DNA from: Setaria digitata
Lineage: Eukaryota > Nematoda > Chromadorea > Rhabditida > Setariidae
NCBI GenBank assembly: GCA_003640385.1
Contig: RCAB01000280.1
Span: forward strand, 19,613-83,612
DNA: 64,000 bases
Reading direction: 5' to 3'
The number at the start of each line of letters is the position of its first letter. The stretch's first letter is position 1. Position numbers and translations under genes: made by a program. The notes beneath the pieces were generated by a model. It saw only the letters and a list, made by a program, of their open reading frames with translations, did no database searches and was not told the origin of the DNA. Positions 40,407 through 53,073 of this stretch are shown here, in pieces.

Positions 40407-41831
40407 AGGCATCAAAGAAACCAAATTGGGCACCAGAAAATCCAGTATTTTATGGATTATTTGATTTTATGACAATTGCGCCTCTTGGTTATGCATCATA
40501 TGTGGCATATAAATTTGGCGGAGGTTGGTCCACTTTTTTTTTTTCTTCGTAGTCACATATCATTAAGGTCTTTTTTCTTTCTTTTACCTGTGAAGGTAAA
40601 CCTTAGCAGATGACAGTGATAAAACAAATACTGCTAATCTTCTTAGCCAGGTGATTAATATGAATATCAAAAATTTTATTCGTGATGAAAAAACTTTATT
40701 TATTGTGAAATTATGTTGCTAAATGGGTATTTTTTTTTACTGCAATAAAAAGCAAAACAAAACTTGAAAATTTCAACCTTTCATAATTTAACATTTTTAA
40801 TAATCTTTTTTTAGCTTTTCATTTTTTTTTTTTAGGTCTTTCCAATAATAGCACAAAACTGGCATTAGCATTATATGGTAGCAGTATAATGTCCGCATTT
40901 TTAACAATGTCATTGGTAAAGAGAAAAAATTATCTTTGGGTTAATTTTTGCTTTTTAATTCAATTTAAAAGAAAACAAAAAATTCTGATATAATAACATT
41001 AAGTTGATAATAACTGTCCGCCTCAGCTTTTTTCTCTTCTTTTCCTACAGGATGATAGTTTTTTATCGCTGGAATGAATTTCAATTTAAATTTCAAATAA
41101 TCAATTTCTAACCTTTTAAATTTCAGCTCTTCCGTAATACGCTTATAATGCATTTGACTGGTGCTGGTGCAGCATTTGCATTCTTTAAGGTACACTGTTA
41201 TCAACTACTATATTTTTAACAAAAATTTTTGTTGAAAAATAAAATTTCGATATGTTTTAAAATGAATAACAAATTAATACATGAATAAAAATTTTCGTTA
41301 AATTAAAAATTGATAATTAAGGAAGAAGTTTAATGGAAATCTCGGTCTGTTAATCTTTATCATGTTTGTTGTACAATTTTGTCCAGTTAAGCAAATTTTG
41401 CAAATTTAAGTAAGCCAAAAGTTGTGCTACCGGAAAATGAAACTAGACGAAAATGCTACTATAAAAACAATTTCCATACTATATTAAAGTGTAATAATTT
41501 CACACTATTATTTAGATTTTTTTTTTATTTTTTGTATTCAAAAATTAAAAAGAGAAAAAAGGAAATGAAGAATTGTAATACTGCATATTTTAAAGTTTTT
41601 TTCTGCGTTGCAACAATTTTCGCAAAAAAAAAACTTTAAAATATGCAGTAATAAAATTTGTTATTTCTTTTTCTCTTTTTAATTTTTGAAATTTCTTAAA
41701 TCTTAAAGATTGATCATAAAGCTGGCCTGCTATTAGCACCGTACGTCTTGTGGACCGGATTTTACACGTTTCTCACGTACGCTATGAACAAACTGAATAC
41801 ATCAGAAGCAGGCGAACGTTCAATTATGTGA
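39764..41831 (+). CDS. TspO/MBR family protein, tandem copy A, 206 aa
   Basis: Exons 39764-39809, 40049-40218, 40409-40523, 40836-40939, 41127-41189, 41709-41831 (TGA). TspO proteins are five-helix membrane proteins, in animals mainly of the outer mitochondrial membrane, that bind porphyrins, cholesterol and benzodiazepine-type ligands. Family marks: VPGALS in helix 1, EWW then KKPNWAP (residues 75-81, the WxP loop), PLGYASYVAYKFGG (matching the family GYxSYxxWKxxGG), LALYG at the start of helix 3, and LLLAPYVLWTGFYTFLTY in helix 5. Five hydrophobic segments fall near 43-62, 87-107, 118-138, 147-166 and 171-190. A CRAC-like LTYAMNK follows. The LN-W-WP motif of helix 3 is absent. Exon 4 could end earlier (40915, donor GTAAAG), giving 198 aa; I chose 40939 (donor GTTAAT) because copies B and D have the same 104-bp exon. 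The ATG directly follows an AAAG acceptor-like site. Confidence 0.88.
41541..41688. repeat. Long inverted repeat (hairpin) in intron 5 of TspO copy A
   Basis: The left arm (about 41541-41607) and right arm (about 41621-41688) are reverse complements over nearly 67 bases with a few indels, around a 13-base loop. The inner core ACTGCATATTTTAAAG pairs perfectly. It lies just ahead of the last exon of copy A. Confidence 0.85.
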
Positions 41832-44054
41832 ATTTATAAACTTTCGGATTTCATTTTTGCTTTTTATTTTTTTTTCCCTCTCTTTTTTCCTGCCTTCATT
41901 TACTTCCTTTCAAATATGCAAACATTTTGATTATACTCCATATAAATTTTTTCTTCACTAGGTGAAAAAATTTTCAAAATAAATTTCGAAAAGTTTTTTT
42001 CTGTAACTTCCGTTTTTCAAAAAATAATTTGATGATTTTCAATCATTGTTTGTAATGAATCGACAAATTTACTATTTCATTTTCATTTGTCCATCTTTCC
42101 TTTTCAAATTTTTCCCGATAAAGTTTGCAATTTTTAAAAATTTACAAAAACAAAATTAAAAATGAAATTTGATTTATGTTTTTGAATGTGTAGTATGATT
42201 CTATAGAAAAAAGATTCAACTTGTCTTTTGTTTTATTCTCTCTTGTACCATTCATTTTTGACTGATAATAAAGTTTTTTTTTATCACTGTTTAACAAACA
42301 ATAAACAATCCCTCAATACATATGACTGATTGTTTAATCACGATTAATCATGAACAGTTATGATTAATTGCATTCCACAATCATATTAATTATCATAAAA
42401 AATGCGAATATAATTTTCGTTCCATTTACGAATACTTTATCAAGCGGAAATGCTTACTACAATATTGAATGCATCCGGAAAGTTATTCCGATATGAGAGG
42501 AACTTGTGCGTTCGCGTTTTAATAACGTTTCAGGTTTTGCATTGTTTTTTTTTTTTGCCATAAATTGCATTATTAATTTGGTAAATTGTCGAGGAATGAA
42601 ATTGTATTGCTTAGATTGTCTTCAGTGGTTTTTAATTATAGGCCTGTTTTTAGTTTTTCGGTCAAGATTTCCTTCCGGTTTCAGAATGTTTTCAAGAAGG
42701 TTGGTACTGAACAGTGTTTTCGTAGTCAAAGGAGCAATGGCAGCTCGATTTCAGGTTTATTACTGGAAAACAGTCATTGAACTGGTTAAAAGCATAGCTC
42801 TGAATTGATAAAATTGAAGTTAAAACTGTAAAAATTAATTGTTTAAATTTAATGCAAATTGCGAAAATTCGTAAGCTTTTCGAATCTTTTCCGAATTAAA
42901 TTTCCAATCCTGTAATCAACTTTCGAAAATTTTCTTTTGATGGTGAATGAATCTGTACTGAAGAACAAGGAAAAAGAAAATGGTATAACCTTGAATTTTT
43001 CAAAATTTGAAGAGAATTCCTTTTATCATTTATCAATTATGCATGCTAAGTTTTATCAATTTGGCTATGCTCTGGAATAAGTCCAAAATATGCAGGCAAG
43101 AGATTTGCAAAATAATCATTTAGCTTTACTGATAAAGAAAAAAACAAGGAAGATTAGGGAGTGGAAATAATTAGAAGACTAGATGAAATAATTTTGATGA
43201 AATATAAAATAATTTTATCATCCAGTAGTATCATTTACTGTCAACATTCAATGAATGCAGCATTATTCAATATTTTATGAAAAGATTTTATGCCTTACTT
43301 AATAATGAAATTTTTATTCCATGTCAAATAAATTCGATTTTTGGCATTTTTATATTTTACATTATAATGGTTAATGCATAAGGGTAAAAGAAAAATCGTT
43401 AGTCGTTAAAAATCGTTAGAATAGGAGTAGTTAATAATATTAAAATTAAAATGAATTTAATTCAGCCCAATCATCAATGATTTTCCGGAATATTCCGGAT
43501 AAGACAGTTTGCCCGAAAATGTAATTTCAAACCTTTCTTTTCGCATTTCATTTTCAAGAATCGAACTAAGTAATAAATAATGAAGAAAAAAAAAAAAAAA
43601 GAGAAAGAATAAGGAAGCGAAGGTGTTATCATTTGCTTTCGAAAAAAAAAAAAAATAAAGTTTCCAGCTTCTTTCTTATTAATTATCTGGAAGTTTTTCT
43701 CATAACCATCCCGGTATCTCCTAAACAACATCCTCCCTGTAATTTTCAATCATTCAGACATATAGAAAGAAGTTTCCACTGCAACTATCCCCGGTATATA
43801 CCAAAATTTATATCTAATATTAACTATCAATATTGCAAAATGTGAAAGTGCCAAAATTACACTGTGAAGTTTAGAAATTGAAAAAAAATAAAGTGGAAGT
43901 TTCAATTGGATCGATAATGTTTATTATAAAAAAAAACTTGTTTGCGTCAGACAAATGCAACAACCTATCGTTTCTCTAAAAGATTATTATGCTGTTGGTG
44001 AAGTGAAAAGCAATTTTGCCAAACAATTGTTTCAGCAAATTTCAATCACAAGAA
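41832..44054. other. Intergenic region between TspO copies A and B
   Basis: Probable copy A 3' UTR first (candidate AATAAA at 42267-42272), then AT-rich sequence without a convincing gene; the open frame at 42506-42808 shows no family features. Confidence 0.5.
44033..44035 (+). other. Splice acceptor upstream of TspO copy B (possible SL trans-splice site)
   Basis: TTGTTTCAG ends 19 bases before the ATG at 44055. A consensus nematode acceptor this close to the start suits spliced-leader addition. Confidence 0.5.
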
Positions 44055-46059
44055 ATGTACGGTTATCATGGTAAGAGAATTTTCTTTCAATCAATTAATT
44101 ATCAAAATTTTATCAATTTCTTTCATTCACACTGTTGGAATAGATTAGAAAATCCCTTTTGTAGTTGATAATAATTTATGAATATTTTCTAAACATTTTA
44201 TTAAGAGCATGAAAAAAAAAAATTTAAAACATTTAATTAATTATGAAATGGAATTAAAAGAATTTTATGCGATAGTAAATATACTTTGGAATTAATAATT
44301 TTGCCAAATAGTAATAAAAATAATTTTTTTTTTTTGTTTTGCTCAATTGAAAAAAATGAAAAAAAAATTGAAAAAAAAAGTACACAATGATTGATACGAA
44401 CTATAAAATATTGGAATTTAAATTTTCCATAAGCATTAAAAGTAAGAACTATAATAGTAATGATAATAATTAGCAATTAATAAGAGTGAAATAATAATTT
44501 TTGTTTAAACATGAAAAAAGTACCGCTCAATTATCGACAGGAAAATTAATACCAAAATTAAGATTTCCTTTGGACGTCCAAAGATACCAAACGTGCTATT
44601 TTGGTATCAATGATACCTGGTGCAGCTGGACTTATCAGTTGTTTACCATATTATCGGTCAAAAAATCCCATTGAATGGTGGAATGTAAAGTTTTCGTTTT
44701 CATTTTTTTTTTTTCTTTCTTTTCCATTTCCTATAAAAATTTGAATTTTGTAAAAAAGTTTAATTTCTTTTAAGTTTATAGCTAAAAAAGAAAATAGTCT
44801 ATTGCAATATAACAATTAATAAATGCATTTCATTGAGATGAACTTGTTTTTTTTTTTCTAACTTTTTTAACTAAAATTTTAGCATAAAATTAAAAAATTT
44901 AATGATGATAATTTTATAAGGCAGTGAAACGAATTGCATTTTTACAGTCATGCAAAAAGCCAGAATGGACACCAAAATCATTGCACACCTATGCAGGGAT
45001 GAATTTATTAACTGTTACACCTGCTGGTTATGCAAGTTATTTGGTTTTTAAGTACGGTGGTGGTAAGTTCATTTCAAATTTTTGAATTTTTGAAATTTTT
45101 GAACATCGAAATTTTCTTCTTTTTCTTTTCCAAAAAATTTTTATCAAAATAATAATTACATTTGTTATCTTTTAATCCTTTTTTTTAATTATCCATTTAT
45201 TGAGGAGTATCTTTAAATCTTCTTTGTTTCCTACTTTTTTATTAAATGATAATTTTCAGTTTTGTTTCAACAACTTTAGAATTTCATAAGTTTTGTAATG
45301 AATGTGAAATAAATATTTTTTTTTTTTTTTGGAAAAAAATGTAAAAGAATTAGTAAAATAAATATTTATAGGTTTCAAAAATGAACTAAGAAATATAACG
45401 CTTGCTCTATACGGTAGCAGTTTGGTACTGTCCTATGCTTCCTTATCACTTATGCAAAAGAAGGATGTGAAAGCCGTATCAAATGTTATCATTAATTAAT
45501 ATATGTGGAATTTTGAAAAAAAATTTTTAAGCTGTAAAATTCAAAATTTTGCAAATTATTATTATTATTTTTTTTGAACTCGTCATTTCTTTTATTAAAT
45601 GTAGTAATCAAATTTGAATTTGCTCATTCATTTCAGATTTTTTATATTTCGATTGCTATTCATCTAGCAACAACTGGTTCAGCTGTTATTGCTTATAAGG
45701 TTTGCTTTGTTTGTTTTCTTTATTTATTTCTTTTTTTCTTATTTAAATTTTATTTTAAAAGATTCAAAATGTTTCAGTGATTTCCGTTTGTTAACATCAA
45801 TAGATAAGATTACAAAGTGATGATAAGTTAGATAAGATAACGGTATTATGTTAATTAGTAACATATACATGATTTATAATTCCGATGGAAAATTTAATTT
45901 ACAATAAATTTTTGTTTTCTTCTTTTTTTTTTTTTTTTTTTAATTTTAAAGATTCATCATTGCGCTGGCCTACTGATGATACCATACGTACTGTGGACCG
46001 GTTTTCATACCCTCGTGTTATACACGATGAAAAATTTGAATTCGAAAGATAAACATTAA
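44055..46059 (+). CDS. TspO/MBR family protein, tandem copy B, 175 aa
   Basis: Exons 44055-44070, 44563-44684, 44948-45062, 45372-45475, 45637-45699, 45952-46059 (TAA). The first coding exon is only 16 bp (MYGYH plus one base), mirrored in copy C. Family marks: WTSKDTKRAILVSMIPGA in helix 1, EWWN, KKPEWTP (residues 49-55), TPAGYASYLVFKYGGG, TLALYGSS, and LLMIPYVLWTGFHTLVLYTM in helix 5. A CRAC-like V-L-Y-T-M-K lies at the C-terminus. Exon sizes 115, 104 and 63 equal those of copies A and D, which shows common descent by tandem duplication. The conserved acidic/aromatic first-helix region is shorter than in copy A. Function is inferred from the family only. Confidence 0.88.
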
Positions 46060-46618
46060 TTTGACGATTTTTCTTCTTTCTTTCTTTTTTTTATTCTGCT
46101 TATATTAATTACTATTAATCGAAATTTAATTGAAATTGTAAGTGCAAATTAAGTCCTCTAATCAATTAATTTCAACAAGAATAAATGTAAAATTTGAACT
46201 TATTTTCTCTTTTCTCCTGGAAATGATAAATTATTTTGTGCAAATTGTCCATGCTGTGTTTGTGTTGAAATAAAAAATTAAAAGCAAAATCGTAGAAAGG
46301 AACGGATATTAAAAATTGAATATGTTTAATCAAATATTTGAATTCTTTTCTTTAATTCGCAATATTTTTTTTTTTTTTTAAATATTTGAATCATTAAAAG
46401 CTTATCATGTTTAAGAATATTTCAAAACATACTTCTTATTAAACATTGAAATCAATTGCCCTTATCATTTTGACAATGATTTTGAAATGGAAAAATGCTG
46501 TAATTTCTTATCAATGATTTAAATGTTTACTAAACGATTTTTGATATCATAAATTATATCTTAATTATCATAAATATTATTATTGCTATATAATGAAATA
46601 TAAGATTAATATATGCAA

Positions 46619-46742
46619 TGGCTTTAAAAAATTATTGGTTAAATTATTTTTATTAATATTTATTAAAAAAAAAAAATTAATTTTATTTTTTTAGATCAAA
46701 CCACACTAGTTATTTTTAAAGTTATGGTTTCGGTAAAAATCA
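46619..46742. repeat. 124-bp direct repeat, copy 1
   Basis: Matches 47635-47757 base for base except for one T in a homopolymer. It contains a 12-A run and ends at GGTTTCGGTAAAAATCA. Confidence 0.95.
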
Positions 46743-47528
46743 ATTTATAAACTGCTAATAAAGTAATTTTCTTCAATCCGTCGAAAATTATTTTAAAGCC
46801 ATTGGGATATATGCATTTATTTATAGCCAGTTACTTGAAATTACTCAACAAATGATAATAATTTAAAATTTTTTATCACAATACAATTTAAGTGTTATGA
46901 TTGAATGATATGAAATATTATTATCACAACATGATTATATAATGATTGAAAATTTTATTATCATGTTATTATAATTCAAGCATTGATTATTATGGTGCAG
47001 GAATCATTATGATACATGTGATGCAATTTAAAATATCAAAAATACTGAATAAAAATTTTTTCTTCAATCGATTGTGCTAAATAAAAGGACAACTATTTAT
47101 TAAATACGATTTTTCAAGCAAGCTTACAATGATTCTGAGCCATTTTCCGTGAATGGAATATTTCGCTAATTAATCTGATATTATATTAATTACATCGTCA
47201 TTTTTCAAATTGTTTTCATGGTATAATGAATTTTTAATATAATAAATGAATGTCAAAAAATTTTTCCCATTGCATTTTGCAATTTTTTTTTTTTTAATTA
47301 ATTTTAAAAATGCCACACAAGAAGTGAGAACATTAAAAAGAATCCGTATGATTTATATTGCATTTGTGCAATTAAAAATAAAATTTAAGCAATTTAAAAT
47401 TATTTAATACTATAATATATTTCGAATAATTATTGTCAGATTTTTTTTTCTTGAAAAACGTTAAACATAATTATTTCCATTTTCATCCAGTTTTTTGGCC
47501 AATATTTTCTTGCCTAGATTTACTATTA

Positions 47529-47575
47529 AGAGAGAGAGAGAGAGAGAGAGGGAGAGAAGAAAGAAAGAAAGAATG
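47529..47575. repeat. (GA)n / GAAA microsatellite
   Basis: AG repeats followed by AAAG repeats, 60 bp before the second copy of the 124-bp repeat. Confidence 0.9.
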
Positions 47576-47634
47576 GAAATTATTAGGATATAAAAAAAAA
47601 AGTGATCCAAATCATTTCCTCTGTTTCTTCAAAG

Positions 47635-47757
47635 TGGCTTTAAAAAATTATTGGTTAAATTATTTTTATTAATATTTATTAAAAAAAAAAAATTAATTTT
47701 ATTTTTTAGATCAAACCACACTAGTTATTTTTAAAGTTATGGTTTCGGTAAAAATCA
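47635..47757. repeat. 124-bp direct repeat, copy 2
   Basis: Second copy, 1016 bp downstream of the first in the same orientation and one T shorter. Sequence similarity stops abruptly at both ends. Confidence 0.95.
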
Positions 47758-49471
47758 GAAAAAGAAAGCAAAAGTCATTGATGAGAATTCGATCATTTAT
47801 ATAAAAAAAAAAGCTACCATACAGCATTTTTTTTTTTTTTTAAAGATTTTGGCAACATTCCCTAGAAGCAGATATCACCAGATAATTATCAGCTAATATG
47901 ATAATTATTTTCAGCAAATCATTTATTGAAGATATGAAAGTGATTACTTTCAATCCAATCTACATTAATACTGATAATTACTTGGACATTATTGCTATTA
48001 GTTATTTTATCTAAAATTGAAAGCAAGTGTAATCATTTTTCTTAATCTGTAAGTAACAGCTTATCACCTATCACATGCAGAATGGAATGATTCCGGCTAT
48101 TGCAATAAATGGCGCAAATTGCCAGCTGAAAATTGTACGCAAAGAAATGCAAATGTATTTCAATCGTACTTAATTCTAGTGCGAGTTAAATATTAAATTG
48201 TTATTCACAAAAAAAAAAAAAAAAAAAGAAAAAGAAAGAAAGAATTTGAAGGAAGAAACTAGCTAATGCAAATATATTTGTAGTCTAATCTTAACAGTAT
48301 GATGTTCAAAATACCAATTTGATATACTTATTTTGTGGTTTTAGCTTTACTTATTCCATCAGCAAACATTTTTCAGTGCTCAAAAGAGATCAACCTATAT
48401 TTGTAGCATAAGCATGATAGACCTGAAAAGATTGACCTATTTCTACGGGAATAAAGAGATAAACCATTAAAGTTCATAGCATAACTAAAATAAAAACTCC
48501 CATTACATTTTGATATTTTTGATGATTTTAGTTTCATTTGAAAGTTTTTCGACTTGTAGTTTTGATGCTTCAATTTTGTTTTTTTTTTTTTTTTAATTTT
48601 TCAAAACTCCAAGTTCTTATTCTCAGACTGCTGTAATTCTTTTTAACATATTTTAATCAGTAATTAATCGACATGTCATATAATATCTTGAAGTAAGAAT
48701 TCACAAAACAGTATTTCTGTTTTCCATGCTTTAATCCACAATATAGTAAGAAAAACAATCGTTGTGTAGTTCCCGTTCCCCCTCCTCAGAAAAAAAAAAA
48801 AAAACTCCCACGTGACGTGAAATGCCAAATAACGTAAAATTTTGACGTAATGTTTTGGAAGAAAACTACAGAGCTTGCAATAATCTTTTAAACAACTTTA
48901 ACGTTAAGTGAAATTTGCTTGGCAACTTATATATATTTTATCACTGTTAAAATAATTCATAAATGTTCCTTATCACTGTTAATGTATTTCAAGGATTTTG
49001 CTTATCAGTGCTGACATTTTATAGTTATTGCTTATTACTATTACTAATAATTCATCAATGTTACAAGGTTATTGGGTATTTAAAGTAAAAAATATATTCC
49101 TAAATAAAATCTATGAAGAAGAAGTCCTAGTGGCATAATTTTTGTATTTGATAAGTGTTAAGAAATTAATTATTTATAAAAAAGAAATGACTGAATTCTT
49201 TGAAGATAATATTAATCAAATATTTTAAAAGTTATTGCTGTAGCATTTATTGCTTCCTACTTAATACTATTTTTACTGTTTTTGAATTCTCATCAAAAAT
49301 AAGATGAAGAAAATAAAAGCCTTTATTTTATTTTCTTTTTTCTTTTTTTTTCAGCTTCAAAAATTATTTTTGCAATTTCTGCGATTAATTTTGGTTGCAT
49401 CAGAAAATTTCTTTTCTGTGAAGTACAATTTTTAAAGCAATTACGTTTGTTGGCTGTTCATTTTGTTTTTG

Positions 49472-49504
<33 letters not shown>

Positions 49505-49560
49505 CTGAAATTTTGTAAAGTAAGTTGTTTCATCGTTCCTTTCGCTGCTATCGACTACAA

Positions 49561-51459
49561 ATGTACGAATATTATGGTATGTATTTCTTCTTTCTTTTTC
49601 AATTATTGAAAAATAAAGAAATTAAAAGAAGGATTGAATGTTGAGGTAGGTTAGATGTTAAAGGTTAAAGTTACATGTATGAAAATTTGAAAATTAAATT
49701 TATTATAAGCAAATTATTGCAATCAGTTTGTGAAAATTTCCTTTACATTTTTTTTTTTTTTTTGTTTTTCTTGTGTGTGTGTTCAAATTTTTTTTTTCAT
49801 ATATAATTATTTTTTAGTTAAATTGTTTAATTTATGCAAAACTTTTTTCTTCTTTTTTCTCTCTCAAAAACTTCAAAAGTTAAAAAATATAGACTTTACA
49901 CGACGTGTAAGAAGGCTTGGCTTGGAAATAATTTGGACAAGAAATGATACGAAATATTCGATAGCCTGTTCAGTGATACCATTGGCAGTATCATTTCGTT
50001 CACTTCTTTCTGCATCAAATAATCAAAATTTAGCACAGCAATGGAAAGTAATTAATAAATTTTATTATTTTGTATTAATAAATTCCAATTTTAGCTCCTT
50101 ACTTATCAGTTCGTTTTTTCCTTTTTGGTTTTAATGCCTAAAAAATTGAAAACGAAACGAATAGAATAGAATAAAAGGGATTAAAAAGATTTCAAATTAT
50201 TTAAATGATTAATTTACGAAAATTTTTAAGAAAAAGAGCCGAAAATACTTGATGGAAAAAAGAAAAAAATTTAGATAATATCAGAAACATTTTGGGCACC
50301 AAAAAATTCGCTTATTTATGGTTTCTTGGATATTTTAACGATGCTGCCTCACGGATATGCATCTTATCGTATTTATAAATACGGTGGAGGTATGATATGA
50401 TATGGTCATTGATAATTCATCAATTGTAAATTTACCAGTGCAGCAGTATTTGTAATAAATTTGAAAATTCTTCGTGATTAGACAATTTGTGAATTTAATT
50501 TTATTTATAAGTTTTAAAATGAGCAATTTTTTTATTGAGCAAAATAATAATTATAGCAGAATAAATTTTAATAAAATGAATCGATGAATTAAGAGATTTT
50601 CATTATCAGTCTTGTTATCAGTTTCTTGTCAGCTCAACTACTGAGCCATAGAAAAGGAAGTGTTACTTCAAATTTTAATATTATTTGATTTAGGTTTCAA
50701 GTATTGTGACACAATAATTGCGCTTGGATTTTACGGCGCTGCACTGTTCGCCTCATTATTTTCGCTTCCTTTTTTTACGAAAACAAAAAGTGATTCTTTC
50801 GTAAGTCACACTGTCTCATTTTAGCACTCTAACGAAGAGGAAGAAAACAAGAGAAAGATGAAGAGAGAAAGATAGAGAAGAGAGTAGAAGAAATTTGAAG
50901 TTCCAGAATTTGCAAGTTGTGCTCTAATTAATAACTGAATCAAAATAAGAAGCAATTAATGCATTATTTCAGCACTTTCATCGTACCTTTTTGATGCACT
51001 TAATGGCAATTGGAACAGTTTATACATTTTATAAGGTTTGTTTCCGAAAGTTAGCAAAAAAAATTTTTCTTCCAAATGAAAATTGCCAAAATATCATATG
51101 AAAAGTATGGAGCAAAAGTGTAGTTTTTTTTTTTGTTGCACAATTTCAACAGGTTTAATAAATGGAAAAAGAAAGAAATGATACTTTCCTGACTTGTAGT
51201 AGCAGTTCTTTCTCTTTTTTTTTTTTAATTTTCTTCACAGTATTTTATACATGATTAGATTAAGTAGAAAATTGCAATCGTTGTTAGGAAAAAGTTTATG
51301 TATCAGTTGATTTTTAACAATTCCTATTCGTCAGCTGATAATCATCCCATCAATTGCTTCTTTATCACCTCTTTTCAGATTGATAGCAAAGCCAGTTTAC
51401 TTATGATACCATACGCTGTGTGGACCGGATGTTATACATTTCTTGCAAATGGAATGTAG
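49561..51459 (+). CDS. Divergent TspO/MBR family protein, tandem copy C, 178 aa
   Basis: Exons 49561-49576, 49893-50047, 50275-50389, 50694-50800, 50973-51035, 51379-51459 (TAG). The gene structure is that of its neighbours (16-bp first exon, 115-bp and 63-bp exons; the fourth exon is 107 bp, one codon longer). Retained marks: WTRNDTKYSI at helix 1, FWAP, LPHGYASYRIYKYGGG, IALGFYG and LLMIPYAVWTGCYTFL. Lost or changed: EWW is QQW, KKPxW is SETFW, and the protein stops right after helix 5 (LANGM), so the Tyr and Lys of the C-terminal CRAC-like motif are missing. No internal stop or frameshift is seen, so it is probably still expressed, with altered ligand or sterol binding; early pseudogenisation is the alternative. 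The exon 3 acceptor was placed at TTTAG before 50275 because it gives the same 115-bp length and phase as in copies A, B and D. Confidence 0.82.
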
Positions 51460-53073
51460 TGAAATGTATGCCACTTTCTTTATCTTCTATGGAAACCAAA
51501 TTTTGCAGCATAAAATTAAGCATACTCGGGAATCAACGATAAAACAGATTGTGCAAAGCGGAGATCTGATTAAATATACTTTTTAAGCAGTTTACATTTG
51601 ATACAAAAGTTCTTGTTGTTAACGTTGTTGCGTAACTTTTTCACGATAAAGTGATAATAGTGACAAGCTGTCATTTTAACAAAATATATTTTCATACCTA
51701 AAATTGGTTTATTCCGATGCACGAATCATGCAAAAATTCAGTCTCGGTGTATCCTGGAGAAAAAAGAAACTGAGGAAATGATAAACAAAATCACCCCTCC
51801 GCAGATGGATCCGATCTTTTCATTGTGACCGTCTGAAAATGCAACTTCTCATGTAACATACTTTTAAGAGGCCATCAAAAGTATAAAGCGGGTACATGGT
51901 CAGTTGAGCGATGCTGCTGTGAAAATTTTTTTCTCATTTTAAGAAATTGAACAATACTCGTCATCGTATATTTTTGCAATTTGGTGAGTGTATGTTCTTC
52001 TCAGTTTCTAGCTTCATTACAATCAGTGGTAGTGCTACTACTCGCATAACTATTAATTTAATAAACTATAATTTTCATAGCTTTTCCAGACATTATAACC
52101 GTTTTTCTTTAGCTAATTTCTTATTATTTTCCATACTTCCGTGTGATATTTTCTGATGTCACCTAATTGACTATCGTTAAGCTTTTGCATAGATTTAGGT
52201 CTGTTTAATTTGCACACTTCTTTTTCTATACTTGTCACAAATTTTAATGTGACAAATTGGAAGACATGTTGTTTACGCACAGTTTTCTCCTATCAAATCA
52301 GTTTTTATCTTGTAATTGGAGAAAAAAGACGTTGTTCCGGAACAGGAAAGGAATGAGATGTTCATTTGTGGTGTATTCATTTTCAACTGATAAAATTTGA
52401 TGCTCCCGTTAGATTTGGATGGAATCGATAATTCTGGACTTTGTAAGCAATTAATTAAAAAAACGAAAAGAGCAAAAGAGGAGAATGAGGAGAAACGAAA
52501 ATGGAGTATGAGATAGCAGAGGTAAACAGTGAAAGAGAAAAAAAAAATTAAAATATAGAAAAGAGAAAATGGAGAAATATTGGAGTTTGGAGAAGAGGAA
52601 GAACGAAAAGGGACAGTGCGACAAGGTAAACTGGAGGAGGATAGAGAGAAGTAAAGATATGGGGAGATGAAGAGGAAAGGCATCTATAGTATGAGAAGCC
52701 GAAAAAGGTATCATTATAAACACACTGAAGTGAATTAACCGGGATGATATTAGAGTGGAGCGGAATTTTTCCGGATATGCTATATTCCGGTTAGTAATGA
52801 GAGTTGGGCGTATCATACGGCATTGTTGCAGATTTCGGAATATGCACACTCTGGCATTGCTCTATTGCAAATAGAATGCGGGTTTTTTGTTCTTTTCTTT
52901 TTTTTTTAGAATTTTGTTGCGAAAAACTCGTCGAGCATTAAATTTTCGTTAAATAGTTAATTCGTATATTTTATCAGTTCGTTTTTTTCTGCAATAATTT
53001 TAGCCACAATTAATTGTAATTGTTCCTTTTCTTTTTTTTTATTATTGTTAAGGTGGACATTGTTTGATTCAAA
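51460..53073. other. Intergenic region between TspO copies C and D
   Basis: 1.6 kb without a convincing gene. Minus-strand frames at 52273-52849 are Ser/Phe/Leu-rich products of a purine-rich + strand. Confidence 0.5.

Larger units (their letters stand above)
46060..49560. other. Intergenic region between TspO copies B and C
   Basis: 3.5 kb, AT-rich. A candidate copy B poly(A) signal AATAAA is at 46180-46185. It holds the two copies of a 124-bp direct repeat (46619-46742, 47635-47757) and a GA run. A 33-codon frame starting at an ATG near 48079 is too short to call. Confidence 0.5.

Noticed and set aside
42506..42808. 100-codon + strand frame between TspO copies A and B, tested as a fifth TspO copy
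   Set aside because: No WxP, GYxSY or PYxxWxxF motif and no matching exon sizes.
52273..52849. Two overlapping 130-codon minus-strand frames
   Set aside because: Ser/Phe/Leu/Pro-rich translation of a purine-rich + strand; no domain, splice or family signal.
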